Of a DNA stretch of 64,000 bases, positions 44,511 to 54,195 are shown one piece after another; within the stretch, counting starts at the first letter, position 1; each line of letters opens with the position of its first letter. The translations under genes and the position numbers were made by a program. Under the pieces are notes generated by a model, which was not told where the DNA came from, searched no databases, and saw only the letters and a list, made by a program, of their open reading frames with translations. The stretch is from Candidatus Thiodiazotropha sp. LNASS1. GTDB taxonomy: Bacteria > Pseudomonadota > Gammaproteobacteria > Chromatiales > Chromatiaceae. The stretch is taken from contig NZ_OZ156465.1 in the NCBI RefSeq assembly GCF_964212655.1, positions 3,596,001 through 3,660,000 of the forward strand. Reading direction: 5' to 3'.

Positions 44511-44783
44511 TTAGGGCCTGTTAACACTCATCCAGTCGGCTCTGCTGGGACTATTTTTTTCGTCCAGCAAGGCAGAATGAGCGATGTGTAGTCGCTCTAC
44601 ATGAGCGAATGATAACGCCGCTGGGCGAAAAAATAGCCCCAGCCCTGCGGGTTGCGCCTGAAAAAGCGCCACTCTGCGTTGCTCGTCGTTCATTTGGAAT
44701 AACCAAACTTCTCTCCTCGCGCCTTGATTGGCGCTTTTTCAGGGGCAACAGAGCCGACTGGATGAGTGTTAACAGGCCCTAAC
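44511..44783. mobile_element. MITE-like element with 34-bp perfect inverted termini
   Basis: The left end 44511-44544 (TTAGGGCCTGTTAACACTCA, then TCCAGTCGGCTCTG) and the right end 44750-44783 are perfect inverted repeats of 34 bp. Inside are two further inverted pairs: GGGACTATTTTTTTCGTCCA near 44547 against CTGGGCGAAAAAATAGCCCC near 44618, and CCTGAAAAAGCGCC near 44657 against GGCGCTTTTTCAGG near 44730. No ORF of useful length exists, so the element would need a transposase in trans. The right end lies 1 bp from the hemL stop codon. Solo relatives of the terminus occur at 17023, 22965 and 56639. Confidence 0.85.
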
Positions 44784-44784
44784 A

Positions 44785-46068
44785 CTAATCCAATGCGGTG
44801 AATGACTCCCCGGCAGCACGGATAGTGTTTTCGATATCCTCGTCACTATGGGCATCAGAGACAAATCCCGCTTCGAAAGCGGATGGCGCCAGATAGATGC
44901 CTCGTTCCAGCATTGCATGATAAAAGGCTTTGAAGCGGTCCTGGCGACATGCGGTTGCACCGGCGTAATCGTTAACCGAGGCGTTGTCGCTGAAGAACAG
45001 GCCAAACATGCCGCCGACATGATTTTCAGCCAGCGGAACGCCGGCTGCCTTCGCCTGTTGCATGATGCCTTCTACCAGTTTTTCGACTTTAGCCGATAGC
45101 CGGTCATGGAATCCGGGCTCGGAAATCAGTTCAAGGGTCTTCAGGCCGGCACTCATGGCGACTGGATTGCCGGAGAGCGTGCCCGCCTGATAGACCGGTC
45201 CCAGGGGAGCGATCTTTTGCATGATATCCTGTCTGCCGCCAAAGGCGCCAACCGGCATACCGCCACCGATCACCTTGCCCAAGGTGGTCAAATCGGGAGT
45301 GATGCCATAGTATGCCTGCGCACCGCCCAGAGCGACCCTGAAACCTGTCATCACTTCATCGAATATCAATACTGTTCCATGCTTGTCGCAGACCTCGCGC
45401 AGGGTTTCCAGAAAGCCGGGAACAGGGGGGATGCAGTTCATATTGCCGGCCACCGGTTCAACAATGATGCAGGCGATTTTGTCACCAAGCCGATTGAATG
45501 TATCGCGTATCTGTTGGCTGTCATTGAAGTTCAATGTGATCGTGTGTTCAGCCAGGGCAGCGGGCACCCCGGGGGAGGAGGGTTCGCCCAATGTCAGCAT
45601 CCCGGAACCGGCTTTCACCAGCAGCGAGTCAGAATGGCCGTGATAACAGCCTTCGAATTTGATGATCTTGTCGCGTCCGGTAAAACCTCGCGCCAGACGG
45701 ATCGCCGACATGGTGGCCTCTGTGCCAGAGCTGACCATGCGGACCAGATCCATGCTCGGCACCAGTTCACAAACCTTCTCCGCCATCTGGTTCTCAAGCT
45801 CGGTGGGGGCACCAAAGCTGAGGCCCTTATTGATCACCGAGGCCACGGCCTCGATAACATCGTGATGTGAATGGCCGAGGATCATTGGCCCCCAGGAGCC
45901 GACATAGTCGATATATCGATTGCCATCCGGATCATAGATATACGGCCCTGCGGCACAGTCGACAAAAACCGGCTCGCCGCCCACACCATGGAAGGCTCGG
46001 ACCGGTGAATTGACACCTCCCGGAATATGCTTCTGTGCCTGGATAAATAGGTCATGGGAACGGCTCAT
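44785..46068 (-). CDS. hemL: Glutamate-1-semialdehyde 2,1-aminomutase
   Basis: The 427-residue PLP enzyme converts glutamate-1-semialdehyde to 5-aminolevulinate, the C5 route to heme. It shows [62 protein letters not shown] and the PLP-binding Lys in [19 protein letters not shown]. Its start overlaps the stop of thiE by 4 bp. The last codons (GCA TTG GAT TAG TGT TAG) themselves look like a degenerate family C repeat, with the MITE end directly behind the stop. Confidence 0.96.
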   Translation of the reverse strand: MSRSHDLFIQAQKHIPGGVNSPVRAFHGVGGEPVFVDCAAGPYIYDPDGNRYIDYVGSWGPMILGHSHHDVIEAVASVINKGLSFGAPTELENQMAEKVCELVPSMDLVRMVSSGTEATMSAIRLARGFTGRDKIIKFEGCYHGHSDSLLVKAGSGMLTLGEPSSPGVPAALAEHTITLNFNDSQQIRDTFNRLGDKIACIIVEPVAGNMNCIPPVPGFLETLREVCDKHGTVLIFDEVMTGFRVALGGAQAYYGITPDLTTLGKVIGGGMPVGAFGGRQDIMQKIAPLGPVYQAGTLSGNPVAMSAGLKTLELISEPGFHDRLSAKVEKLVEGIMQQAKAAGVPLAENHVGGMFGLFFSDNASVNDYAGATACRQDRFKAFYHAMLERGIYLAPSAFEAGFVSDAHSDEDIENTIRAAGESFTALD

Positions 46069-46718
46069 CGTGATTTCTCCTGCGGCTCGAATAGTCTTGT
46101 CAGTCGACGGCAGGCGGCTTGAATATCCGTCTGTCCGAACACCCCGTGTATGACAGCCAGCATGTCTGCTCCTGCACGGATCAATGGGGCGCCATTCTCC
46201 GGCGTTATCCCACCGATGGCAACCAGGGGGAGTTTGAATTTGTTTTTGGCGACCGTTAACAGCTCCGGATGAGCCTGCACTGCATTGGGTTTTACACGCG
46301 AGGGGAAAAAACGTCCGAAAGCAATATAGTCGGCCCCGGAAGCGGCCGCTCTGTGGGCGAGATCGATTCGGTTGTAGCAGGAGACGCCTATGATCGCATC
46401 CTCACCCAATATCGTGCGGGCGTACGCGGGTGCATTATCTTCAGCTCCCAGGTGAACACCGTCCGCTCCAACCCGCTTTGCCAGCTCGATATCATCATTG
46501 ATGATCAGGCGTGCGGCATGAACGCTGCATAGGCGCTGTAAGGCCGTGGCATCGGCAAGGCGCCGGGAGGCACTGTCTGTTTTATCACGATATTGGATGA
46601 TAGCGGCACCACCAAGCAGCGCCTGTTCCACGTGTTGCAGGAGGTGATGATTGGGACTGAGTTGCGCATCGGTAATGGCGTAAAGACCCCGCAAGCCGGA
46701 TCGCTTATCTCTCGTCAT
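46065..46718 (-). CDS. thiE: Thiamine-phosphate synthase
   Basis: The 217-residue enzyme couples HMP-pyrophosphate with thiazole phosphate to make thiamine phosphate. Family motifs: [66 protein letters not shown], and [23 protein letters not shown] 46718 is preferred; the frame is open further upstream but would overlap thiD deeply. It overlaps thiD by 14 bp and hemL by 4 bp, so the three form one coupled unit. Confidence 0.93.
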   Translation of the reverse strand: MTRDKRSGLRGLYAITDAQLSPNHHLLQHVEQALLGGAAIIQYRDKTDSASRRLADATALQRLCSVHAARLIINDDIELAKRVGADGVHLGAEDNAPAYARTILGEDAIIGVSCYNRIDLAHRAAASGADYIAFGRFFPSRVKPNAVQAHPELLTVAKNKFKLPLVAIGGITPENGAPLIRAGADMLAVIHGVFGQTDIQAACRRLTRLFEPQEKSR

Positions 46719-47529
46719 GGTGCCGTAAAATTCTGTACAGTCGTCCCGGGATGGATTGGCATTTTCCCGTCTTGAATCCATGGGTCAATGCCGACCAGCT
46801 GTATTCGAGCCCCTGGGCTACCGCGACCTGCAGTGCTTCACCCGCGGCCATTCTGGCTGCGATGGCGGATGCCAGGGTACAACCGGAGCCGTGAAACACG
46901 CCGGCCAGCCGCCTGCAGGATGTGTGGATTGGGGAGGCGCCGGTCTGGTAGAGATAGTGGGTGATTTCCCTTCTCTCATCTGGTTCATGGGTACCGGTTA
47001 TCAATACCGCGTCTGCACCGAGGCCGAGCAGTTGACGGCCCATGGTATCCAGCTCGGGCAATCCATTATCATCGGTTAATTTCACGGCCTCGGGTATGTT
47101 GGGTGTGATCAGACGGCACAGTGGGATCAGCGTCTGCCGAATATAATCAATCAATCTCATATTGGCGAGTTCACCGCCACCACCCGCCCTGAGGACCGGA
47201 TCGAACACCACAGGGATGGTTGGATGCTTGTGTAGGACCTCAACAATCGCCTCAGCTGCGGGCAGGCTGCCGAGCAGACCGATCTTGATGATGGCTACCT
47301 GGCAGTCTGAGAGGGTCGCACTGATTTGATCCGCGAGCGTTGCGGGGGGAATAGGAACCAACTGACTGACGTTACAGCTGTCCTGTACGGTCACGCAGGT
47401 GAGCGCAGTAGCGGCATGGCAGCCATTCGCTCCGATGGACTCGATATCGGCCTGAATTCCGGCACCCCCCCCGGGGTCATGTCCGCCAATGGCTAAAACC
47501 ACAGGTAAACGAGGTGATTTAACATGCAT
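46705..47529 (-). CDS. thiD: Hydroxymethylpyrimidine/phosphomethylpyrimidine kinase
   Basis: The 274-residue ribokinase-family enzyme phosphorylates HMP twice to supply ThiE. Visible motifs are VLAIGGHDPGGGAGIQADIE, NGCHAATALTCVTVQDS, PVVFDPVLRAGGGGELAN, ADAVLITGTHE and the anion-hole FHGSGCTLASAIAAR. ATG 47529 gives MHVKSPRLPVVLAIGGHD; the frame is open for 26 further codons upstream. No THI-box riboswitch is recognisable in front of it. It starts the thiD-thiE-hemL unit. Confidence 0.93.
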   Translation of the reverse strand: MHVKSPRLPVVLAIGGHDPGGGAGIQADIESIGANGCHAATALTCVTVQDSCNVSQLVPIPPATLADQISATLSDCQVAIIKIGLLGSLPAAEAIVEVLHKHPTIPVVFDPVLRAGGGGELANMRLIDYIRQTLIPLCRLITPNIPEAVKLTDDNGLPELDTMGRQLLGLGADAVLITGTHEPDERREITHYLYQTGASPIHTSCRRLAGVFHGSGCTLASAIAARMAAGEALQVAVAQGLEYSWSALTHGFKTGKCQSIPGRLYRILRHHDER

Positions 47530-47836
47530 GACGGAATTGTATCCTTTTTTAATATCTGTGTGGTTTTTCTTATGGATACCCTCATCAGGGGGGTTGTGGT
47601 GGCCCAAAAAAAGGATATCCTATGCCGCCCCATCTCTTGAGAGATATATTTTTTCAATTGAAACGGGTGGATGGATTAAGGGTTTTTCCTAGGATTGAGC
47701 GCTATCACTGCTAGACTCAGGGTGTGTGAAGCAATTGAAACAGTAGTATTAAGCAGTCATTCGGTTATCGGCAGGTCAGTGGCTACAGTCTAAAGATTGT
47801 AGACACTAGTCGAGTCAGACTGTGAGGGAATGAGAG
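47530..47836. other. Divergent gap between thiD and DUF5063-like gene
   Basis: No ORF or dispersed repeat is evident in 307 bp. GTATCC/GGATAC words around 47545-47580 can form a weak hairpin. The TPP riboswitch core (CTGAGA with ACCTGATC-like pairing) is not seen on the minus strand. GAGGGAATGAGAG before 47837 is the ribosome site of the next gene. Confidence 0.5.
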
Positions 47837-48313
47837 ATGAGTCCACAAATAGAAGAACTTCAAGCACTGGCACGCAACTATTGTGAACTGGTAGAGAGTC
47901 TGCAGGAAGGCAATACCCAGTGGCTGCAAGAGGTTGCAGGCTTGCTGCCACGTCTGCATGCGGCTGTAGCGGCACTCAATCTCCCGACCCCGCGAAATTG
48001 TCACTACACAGCGGCTGACCTGGATGCCAGATTTGAGCTTTATACCTATCTGCGGCAGTTGTTGGGTGAACGCGACAGTTATTGGATGGAGTATGATGTG
48101 GCCGGTGACGGTCAGAGCATGAGCGGCAGCCTGGCGGATGACCTGACGGATATCTACTGTGAACTTAAAAGTGGACTCAATATGCTTGATGGGCATCCAC
48201 AGAGGGCGGTCGAGGGTTGGCACTTGGGATTCCACCTGCATTGGGGGCAGCATCTGCTTGATGCCGAGCGCCATTTATACGATCTGAATGCCCGAAACCA
48301 GTTGGCAACCTGA
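47837..48313 (+). CDS. DUF5063-like protein
   Basis: The 158-residue acidic soluble protein is predicted all-helical, with LARNYCELVESLQ, VAGLLPRLHAAVAALNLP, GDGQSMSGSLADDLTDIYCELKSG written here in part, and a C-terminal HLGFHLHWGQHLLDAERHLYDLN. The arrangement matches the DUF5063 family, which has no known function. A good purine-rich ribosome site precedes the ATG. It is divergent from thiD. Confidence 0.7.
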   Translation: MSPQIEELQALARNYCELVESLQEGNTQWLQEVAGLLPRLHAAVAALNLPTPRNCHYTAADLDARFELYTYLRQLLGERDSYWMEYDVAGDGQSMSGSLADDLTDIYCELKSGLNMLDGHPQRAVEGWHLGFHLHWGQHLLDAERHLYDLNARNQLAT

Positions 48314-48453
48314 GCATACTACAGCATCATTTCTGTTATTGGCCGCCAAACATCCATAAAAACCAACTTTTTTTCTATGTTAATTGGCATGCCGATGCCA
48401 TTTCTTGGTAATATTGTGCCTATACGACCATCTTGAATTTTAGGAGACACGGC

Positions 48454-48822
48454 ATGAATTTAAATGCCCTAAGCGAGAACGACTTAACCCTGACGAGCAC
48501 TGCACAGACAAAAATGGGCGAACTGTTTCAACAGGTCGATGACAATATCGAGGGCGTGCGGGTATTCGCAACCCCTGGCGGTTGCAGCGGTATCAGCTTC
48601 GGAATGACCTTCAGTGATGCGATCAATGAAAATGACGGCATACTCCAGTGTGACGGTTTCAAGGTGATTGTCGATGATGGCACTTTGCAGTATCTGCGCG
48701 GCGTCGAGATCGATTTCATCGATCAGGGCGATGGCAATGCCAGTTTTGTGTTTAACAATCTACAGCCCGTCGGGGGTGGTTGCGGCACCTGTGGTTCCTC
48801 TTCAGGTGGTGGCTGCGGCTAG
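48454..48822 (+). CDS. A-type Fe-S carrier (HesB/IscA family)
   Basis: The 122-residue protein has the three conserved Cys of A-type carriers: one in TPGGCSGISFGM and two in the C-terminal VGGGCGTCGSSSGGGCG, which has an extra Cys compared with IscA. Such proteins hold and pass iron-sulfur clusters. ATG 48454 (MNLNALSEND) follows AGGAGA; an in-frame start at 48433 is less likely. It is a single gene with its own terminator, away from any isc operon. Confidence 0.9.
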   Translation: MNLNALSENDLTLTSTAQTKMGELFQQVDDNIEGVRVFATPGGCSGISFGMTFSDAINENDGILQCDGFKVIVDDGTLQYLRGVEIDFIDQGDGNASFVFNNLQPVGGGCGTCGSSSGGGCG

Positions 48823-48901
48823 AAATCTCACCGATCATACTGCGGGAGGCGTGCGTTTGGGCACGCGGATCTTCCGTGAATCGGCCAGTACATGTTGTGA
48901 T

Positions 48902-48935
48902 AAAAACCGTGTCCAGGGATCCTGGCACGGTTTTT
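48902..48935 (+). terminator. Rho-independent terminator downstream of HesB-like gene
   Basis: AAAAACCGTGTCCAGG and CCTGGCACGGTTTTT pair across GAT to form a long stem with one mismatch and A/T tracts on both sides, so it could work in both directions. It stands 26 bp before the next gene. Confidence 0.88.
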
Positions 48936-48961
48936 CTTTGATAGGTGATTAGGGTTGTGCG

Positions 48962-50161
48962 ATGAGCAATGGAGTTGTTGATCTATTGGTGGTGGGCGCG
49001 GGCATCAGCGGCCTGGGCATGGCGCGGATGGCCAAACGCCAGGGTATCGAACCACTGATTCTCGAGGCGGGCAGTCACATCGGTGGTGCCATCAACAGCC
49101 ACAGGTTTGAGACTGACGAGGGCAGGTTCTGGGCGGAACTGGGCGGCCATACCTGCTACAACAGCTATGGGAATCTATTGCAGCTGCTTGAAGAGAGTGG
49201 GCAGCTTGGCGACCTGCAGCCGAAACGGAAATTACGCTACCGGCTGCAGACCGGTGACCGGTTGACCTCAATTCCATCCAGATTGAACTACCTGGAGCTT
49301 CTCGGGGCCTTGCCGCGCCTGTGGATGAGCAATAAGGCGGAACGCACCGTTGCAGACTATTTTGGCCATATCATGGGGCAGCGTAACTTTGAGCAGGTGC
49401 TGGGTCCCGCATTGGATGCGGTTGTCTGCCAGCCAGCCGCCGATTTTCCCGCAGATGCCCTGTTTCGCAAAAAACCTCGCCGTAAAGAGATTGTCCGCAG
49501 CTACACCGGACCTGAGGGACTGCAATCTTTTATTGGCGGTATGGCATCCGGACTTGAGATACGCCGGGATAGCCCTGTCATCAGGCTGGAAAAGGGCGAT
49601 AACCGCTACCAGGCGGTAACCCGGGACGGCGCAATTCAGGCCAAGCATATTGCCCTGGCGGTGGCGCCTGATGTGGCGGCAAAAATTATGCTGGAGTCGA
49701 TGCCGGATCTGGCTGCGCGTCTGCAGGAGATCGAAATGGCCTCAATCGAAAGCCATGCCGTGCTTGTGAGAGCGGATCGGGTCAGATTGCCGCCTCTGGC
49801 CGGCATCATCGGTGTCGATGATGATTTCTACTCTGTGGTTTCGAGGGATCCGGTGCCGGATGAAACCTACCGGGCCTTCACCTTCCACTTCCGGCCAAAC
49901 GGGCTGGACGAGGCCGGCCGTATGGCCAGGATCAGCGAGGTTTTGGGGGTGGACATGCAGACCATCGAGTCACATGCCAGTTGCAGCAATCGTTTACCTG
50001 CATTGCGCTTGGGTCACCATGAGCGGATCTCCTGGATCGACAACACTTTGCAGGGTGGTTCTCTGGCGTTGACCGGAAACTGGTTTTCCGGGGTCTCCAT
50101 CGAGGATAGCCTGATCCGCTCGAACCAGGAGTGTCAGCGCCTGTTCGGCGCGGCGGACTGA
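48962..50161 (+). CDS. FAD-dependent protoporphyrinogen-oxidase/amine-oxidase-like protein
   Basis: The 399-residue flavoprotein opens with a dinucleotide-binding motif, LLVVGAGISGLGMARMAKRQG, then ILEAGSHIGGAINSHRFETD, both typical of the PPO/amine oxidase/UGM superfamily. The C-terminal part has SNQECQRLF, and LALTGNWFSGVSIEDSLIRS near the end, as in HemY-like PPO. PPO activity is possible and would complement hemL 3 kb away, but substrate specificity cannot be read from sequence. No signal peptide is seen. Confidence 0.75.
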   Translation: MSNGVVDLLVVGAGISGLGMARMAKRQGIEPLILEAGSHIGGAINSHRFETDEGRFWAELGGHTCYNSYGNLLQLLEESGQLGDLQPKRKLRYRLQTGDRLTSIPSRLNYLELLGALPRLWMSNKAERTVADYFGHIMGQRNFEQVLGPALDAVVCQPAADFPADALFRKKPRRKEIVRSYTGPEGLQSFIGGMASGLEIRRDSPVIRLEKGDNRYQAVTRDGAIQAKHIALAVAPDVAAKIMLESMPDLAARLQEIEMASIESHAVLVRADRVRLPPLAGIIGVDDDFYSVVSRDPVPDETYRAFTFHFRPNGLDEAGRMARISEVLGVDMQTIESHASCSNRLPALRLGHHERISWIDNTLQGGSLALTGNWFSGVSIEDSLIRSNQECQRLFGAAD

Positions 50162-50200
50162 TTCGGTCTCGGCCATGTCCTGTGTCCTGACCCCTGTCGA

Positions 50201-52594
50201 TCATGGACGGGGCCGGGGAAGACTCAGTGTGACCGTCTCCGGCGCCAGACAGACCTGGTCGTTACATGCTTGCAGGCGTATCTCCAATGGTAGTATCAAG
50301 GGTGCGGCGGGGCTGCTCTCTTCGGTTGAAACCAGGGCCTGCAAGCGCACCTTGCCGCTGAAGACAGAGAGGGGTTGTTGTTGAAAGGCGAGGACCTGGC
50401 GCGTTCCCTCGGGATAGGTGACGGGTCCCATCCGCCATCCCTGTACCCTCTCCGGCAGCTTCAATCGGGTTGCTATAAGGTCTCTCGCCATGGGCTGGTT
50501 GGAGTTGATATGCCAACCATCGGGGATATCGATATCGACGCTCAAAAGCAGCTGATTCGAGCTTAACGCTACCGCTCCTTCGATTCTGATACCTCCCTGG
50601 GCGGCGTAGGCCAGTCCCCCCAACTCCCCATGAAGGTGGCTGGCCGTGGCGGTCAGGAGATAGCCATAGCTGGTTGGATTGCGTTCGATTGAAGGGGCGA
50701 AGCGGGCGATCAACGCATCCGTCTGACGGCGATAGTCAAGCTTGCCGGTACGCTGCCACAGGCGTTGCAGGACGTGGATGGCTACGGAGCTGCCGGAAGG
50801 CATGGCATTGTCCGAGCCCTCATCCTTGGGACGACCCATGGCGGTGATACCACTCTGAGCCTCATTCATAAAGAAGCCGCCTTCATCGGTATCGAAAAAA
50901 CGATCAGTCAATGCATGGGCCATCTCCTCGGCCCGCTGCAGCCATTTGGTTTCCGCCGTCAGATCGTAGAGGTAGAGCAGCGCTTCGGCCAGATAGGCGT
51001 AATCCTCTTGTGTGGCGGGTATTGAGGACTCGCCATCGAGATGAACCCGCCACAACATGCCCTTGCCTCGTCGGTTGTGACGCCAGTTAAACTCCGCGGC
51101 CTTGATGGCAGCCGTGCGGTACTCGGGATTTTCCAGAATTTGCGCGGCCTGGGCGAATGCCGTGATCATCATGCCGTTCCAGGCGGTAACGATCTTATCA
51201 TCCCGCAAGGGAGGAGGGCGTCTGCTTCGAACCTGCAGCAGTTTTTTGTTTATGCGATCGACCTGTGTTCTGAGGGAGTCGATGGAGAGATCGTGCTCTT
51301 CGGCATACTCCTCCAGATCCTGGTTGAGGTGGAGGATGTTCCGCCCTTCAAAATTACCCTGGGGCGTCACCCCGTACAGGCTGTTGGCCATTTCAGCATC
51401 CTGTGGCGCCAGGGCTGCCGCTATCTGCTCCCTGGTCCAGATGAAGAAGAGACCCTCTTCACCCTCGCTGTCGGCATCGGTGGCGGAGTAGAACCCCCCT
51501 TCGGGGAGCGTCATCTCCCGTAATACATAATCGAGGGTACGGGTGGCCACCCGTCGGAACTGTTCCCGTCCGGTCAGACGCCATGCCGAGAGATAGATAC
51601 GGCTTAGATGGGCCTGGTTATAGAGCATCTTCTCGAAGTGGGGAACCAACCACTCATAGTCGGTGGAGTAGCGGTGAAAGCCACCCCCTACCTGGTCATA
51701 GATACCGCCGCGGGCCATGTGGTCAAGGGTTGTCTCGAGCATCTGCAACGCCTGCCTGTCAGCGCTTCTCTCCGCCTGGTCGAGGAGCAGATAGAGCCAG
51801 GGTTCACGCGGGAATTTAGGGGCCTGACCGAATCCACCCTGGATTTCGTCGAATGTGCTGTGCATGCTGTCCACCGCACTGCCGATGACAGAGCTGTCCA
51901 GCGCCTTGGCCTCTCCCGCGAGGCTGTTGCTGGCCTCAACTGCGGATGCCACCTGTTCGGCTTGTTTTTCCACATCGTTTTGACGCTCCCGCCAAAGACG
52001 CGCTATCTGCTGCAGCAGTGAAGTGAACTGTGGCGGTGTGTAGTAGGTGCCGCCATAGAACGGCTTGCCCTGGGGTGTGAGAAAACTCGACATCGGCCAG
52101 CCGCCATGACCGGTCAACAGCATCACCGCAGTCATATAGACCTGGTCCACATCAGGGTGGCTCTCCCTGTCGACCTTGATGGGGATGAAATGCTCATTCA
52201 GGAGGGCGGCAATGGCGGGGTCTTCGAAACTCTCTTTTTCCATCACATGGCACCAGTGGCAAGTGGAGTAACCGATGGAGAGGAAGACCGGTTTATTCTC
52301 CCGTTTTGCTCGTGCAAAGGCCTCTTCCGACCAGGGATACCAATCCACAGGATTGTGGGCGTGCTGTAGCAGATAGGGTGAGTCTTCGAGGATCAGGCGA
52401 TTGATGTATCGCGGTGAACCGTCTTCATTGAAGTGCTCAGTGCGCGGACGATATGAGATGCCTTTGTTGAGATAGGCTGCTTTGAGTTTCTGCTCCATTT
52501 GCGGTGGCCTCTCGACTCGGTAGGTTTGACAGTGGGCAGGGGAGCTCAGGCCGAGCATCAGGCCGAACAGGATAATGGTTGTCCTGATAGACAT
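50201..52594 (-). CDS. Secreted DUF255 (YyaL-like) thioredoxin-epimerase protein fused to DsbD-alpha domain
   Basis: The 797-residue protein has a signal peptide ([20 protein letters not shown]). Residues 60-180 form the thioredoxin-fold DUF255 domain with the redox motif [10 protein letters not shown] barrel like that of N-acylglucosamine 2-epimerase follows (residues 190-660: [49 protein letters not shown]). The last 120 residues match the DsbD N-terminal (alpha) domain, with the Cys pair in [13 protein letters not shown]. Most YyaL relatives lack signal and DsbD part, so this may be a periplasmic thiol-redox protein (inference). ATG 52594 is used. It is followed by a rhodanese gene upstream in the same direction. 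Confidence 0.85.
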   Translation of the reverse strand: MSIRTTIILFGLMLGLSSPAHCQTYRVERPPQMEQKLKAAYLNKGISYRPRTEHFNEDGSPRYINRLILEDSPYLLQHAHNPVDWYPWSEEAFARAKRENKPVFLSIGYSTCHWCHVMEKESFEDPAIAALLNEHFIPIKVDRESHPDVDQVYMTAVMLLTGHGGWPMSSFLTPQGKPFYGGTYYTPPQFTSLLQQIARLWRERQNDVEKQAEQVASAVEASNSLAGEAKALDSSVIGSAVDSMHSTFDEIQGGFGQAPKFPREPWLYLLLDQAERSADRQALQMLETTLDHMARGGIYDQVGGGFHRYSTDYEWLVPHFEKMLYNQAHLSRIYLSAWRLTGREQFRRVATRTLDYVLREMTLPEGGFYSATDADSEGEEGLFFIWTREQIAAALAPQDAEMANSLYGVTPQGNFEGRNILHLNQDLEEYAEEHDLSIDSLRTQVDRINKKLLQVRSRRPPPLRDDKIVTAWNGMMITAFAQAAQILENPEYRTAAIKAAEFNWRHNRRGKGMLWRVHLDGESSIPATQEDYAYLAEALLYLYDLTAETKWLQRAEEMAHALTDRFFDTDEGGFFMNEAQSGITAMGRPKDEGSDNAMPSGSSVAIHVLQRLWQRTGKLDYRRQTDALIARFAPSIERNPTSYGYLLTATASHLHGELGGLAYAAQGGIRIEGAVALSSNQLLLSVDIDIPDGWHINSNQPMARDLIATRLKLPERVQGWRMGPVTYPEGTRQVLAFQQQPLSVFSGKVRLQALVSTEESSPAAPLILPLEIRLQACNDQVCLAPETVTLSLPRPRP

Positions 52595-52709
52595 TGAGTC
52601 GCTACTCCTTGTCTTGAACGCCATCCGCCGAGCTGCCGCAGGGTATATGCGCTATGTCATCCCCTGCGGCATTGGCGTGCTTGTGTTGCATCTCCGGTGC
52701 TATGATCGG

Positions 52710-53606
52710 TCAATAGCTCAATTTGACCTGCTGCTCCATGGGCAGTGACTGATCGGCAGCCCACTCCTGGGTGGAGCCGTCATAGAGTCTGGCTTGACGG
52801 TTGCCGAGAATTTCATGGGAGACGAACCAGCCCAGGGCAGCCCGGTTGCCGGTATGGCAGTAGTTGATTTGATCCCTGTTCAACGCAACCTGGCTCGAGA
52901 CATAGATGCGTTGCAGATTGTCTGCGGTGTGTAGTCTGCCGCTGCCATTCACCGTCAGCCAGTCATAGTTGAGGTGGACCGCCTGGGGCAGTCTGCCTGC
53001 CCGCTCCTTGCCGCCACCACCATAGATGCCGAGATATTCAGCTCTGGTGCGGTTATCCACGATCTGGGTACCGTTATTGAGCGCCAATTTGACCTCTTTG
53101 GCTGTGGGGTTCATCTGTTTGCGGTATTTGGCGGTGAAATTTGTGGGTTTTCGCTGGTTGTTTCCCTTTTCCAGGGGATAGATGCGTTTCTCCGCATAGC
53201 CGACCAAACCACCATCGAGGATCGAGACACGGTCGTGACCGAGTACCTTGAAGGTCCAGTAAACTCTTGCGGCTGTGGCCATGTCCCCGGCACTGGCGCC
53301 CAGGGAGATCAAGACCACATGGCTGTTGTTGTCTATGCCCAACGAACCGATCAGCTTTTCAAGTACCGGCACCGGCGGCATGTTCTTCAGTTCACCCTTT
53401 TTTTCAACCCGCCACTGGGCATAATTGGTATTGATCGATCCGGGGATATGAAAACGCAGGTAGTTCTGGTTGTCCTGCAGATCGAGCAAAACCAGGTTTG
53501 GGTTCTCTCTATTGTCATGCAGCCATGACGGGCTGATCAGGGGCGCTACAGCTGCTGTCAGAATACCTGGAAACAAAAGCAGTAACAGAATAAAGAATCG
53601 TTGCAT
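52710..53606 (-). CDS. Periplasmic tandem-rhodanese sulfurtransferase
   Basis: The 298-residue protein has a signal peptide (MQRFFILLLLLFPGILTA) and two rhodanese modules. The first lacks the catalytic Cys (SLGASAGDMATAARVYW); the second has the active-site loop NYCHTGNRAALGW with Cys. The domain before it shows DLQDNQNYLRFHIPGSIN and later QIVDNRTRAEYLG. Rhodaneses transfer sulfane sulfur, for instance from thiosulfate to cyanide or thiols. It lies 115 bp upstream of the DUF255 gene on the same strand. A link to periplasmic sulfur or thiol metabolism is plausible. Confidence 0.9.
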   Translation of the reverse strand: MQRFFILLLLLFPGILTAAVAPLISPSWLHDNRENPNLVLLDLQDNQNYLRFHIPGSINTNYAQWRVEKKGELKNMPPVPVLEKLIGSLGIDNNSHVVLISLGASAGDMATAARVYWTFKVLGHDRVSILDGGLVGYAEKRIYPLEKGNNQRKPTNFTAKYRKQMNPTAKEVKLALNNGTQIVDNRTRAEYLGIYGGGGKERAGRLPQAVHLNYDWLTVNGSGRLHTADNLQRIYVSSQVALNRDQINYCHTGNRAALGWFVSHEILGNRQARLYDGSTQEWAADQSLPMEQQVKLSY

Positions 53607-53775
53607 ATCGGTTTCCTGAATTTACCAATTCAATACTGTGTTGATGAGAGTGCAGCATGATCGCATCTATCAACAATCAGATCGATATCAGACCGAAAAG
53701 TTTAAACTGCGTTACATGTGTGGATTTCATGCCCTGCTGTGTCAGAATAGTCTGATCAAGGAGCAATCAAGCATT

Positions 53776-54180
53776 ATGAAATTACAATCAGGGCTCATCT
53801 TAACCTTACTTTTATTGGTGTTTGGGGATCTGCTGGCAGCCGACTTCGAAGACGCCATGCATGCCATGACCAATGGTGAATACCACGAGGCCTATAGAGG
53901 CTTCAAGCGTCTAGCGAAAAGGGATCATACCCAGTCCCAGTATCAACTGGGTATGCTCTATCTCTTCGGTAAGGGGGTGGAACAGAATACGGATCAAGGC
54001 ATCACATGGTTGAAAGAGGCGGCAAACAACGGCTCTTACAGGGCGGCCAATGAGCTGGGACAGATCTATCTGTCGGGCAAGGGCGTCGACATCGATGAGA
54101 AGGAGGCTATCAAATGGCTGGAACTGGCGACAGAGATAGCAGAGCAGAACGAGGGGGAGGCCGAGGATGGCTGTGATTAG
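53776..54180 (+). CDS. SEL1-repeat protein, secreted
   Basis: The 134-residue protein starts at ATG 53776 with a signal peptide (KLQSGLILTLLLLVFGDLLA). Sel1-like repeats follow: SQYQLGMLYLFGKGVEQNTD and SYRAANELGQIYLSGKGVD, each with the G-K-G-V turn. It ends in an acidic tail. SEL1 repeats bind partner proteins. It lies 15 bp before gspA in the same direction, so it may be an adaptor in that unit. An earlier in-frame ATG at 53638 would add 46 residues without a signal sequence. Confidence 0.78.
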   Translation: MKLQSGLILTLLLLVFGDLLAADFEDAMHAMTNGEYHEAYRGFKRLAKRDHTQSQYQLGMLYLFGKGVEQNTDQGITWLKEAANNGSYRAANELGQIYLSGKGVDIDEKEAIKWLELATEIAEQNEGEAEDGCD

Positions 54181-54195
54181 CCACCCTGGCATGGC

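Noticed and set aside
45106-45870. 254-codon frame antisense to hemL
   Set aside because: The translation is low-complexity and unlike any protein; the opposite strand is an unmistakable hemL.
47530-47700. TPP riboswitch or hammerhead-like motif (CTGATGAG) upstream of thiD
   Set aside because: The conserved THI-box core is missing, and the CTGATGAG word lacks the stems and GAAA placement of a hammerhead.
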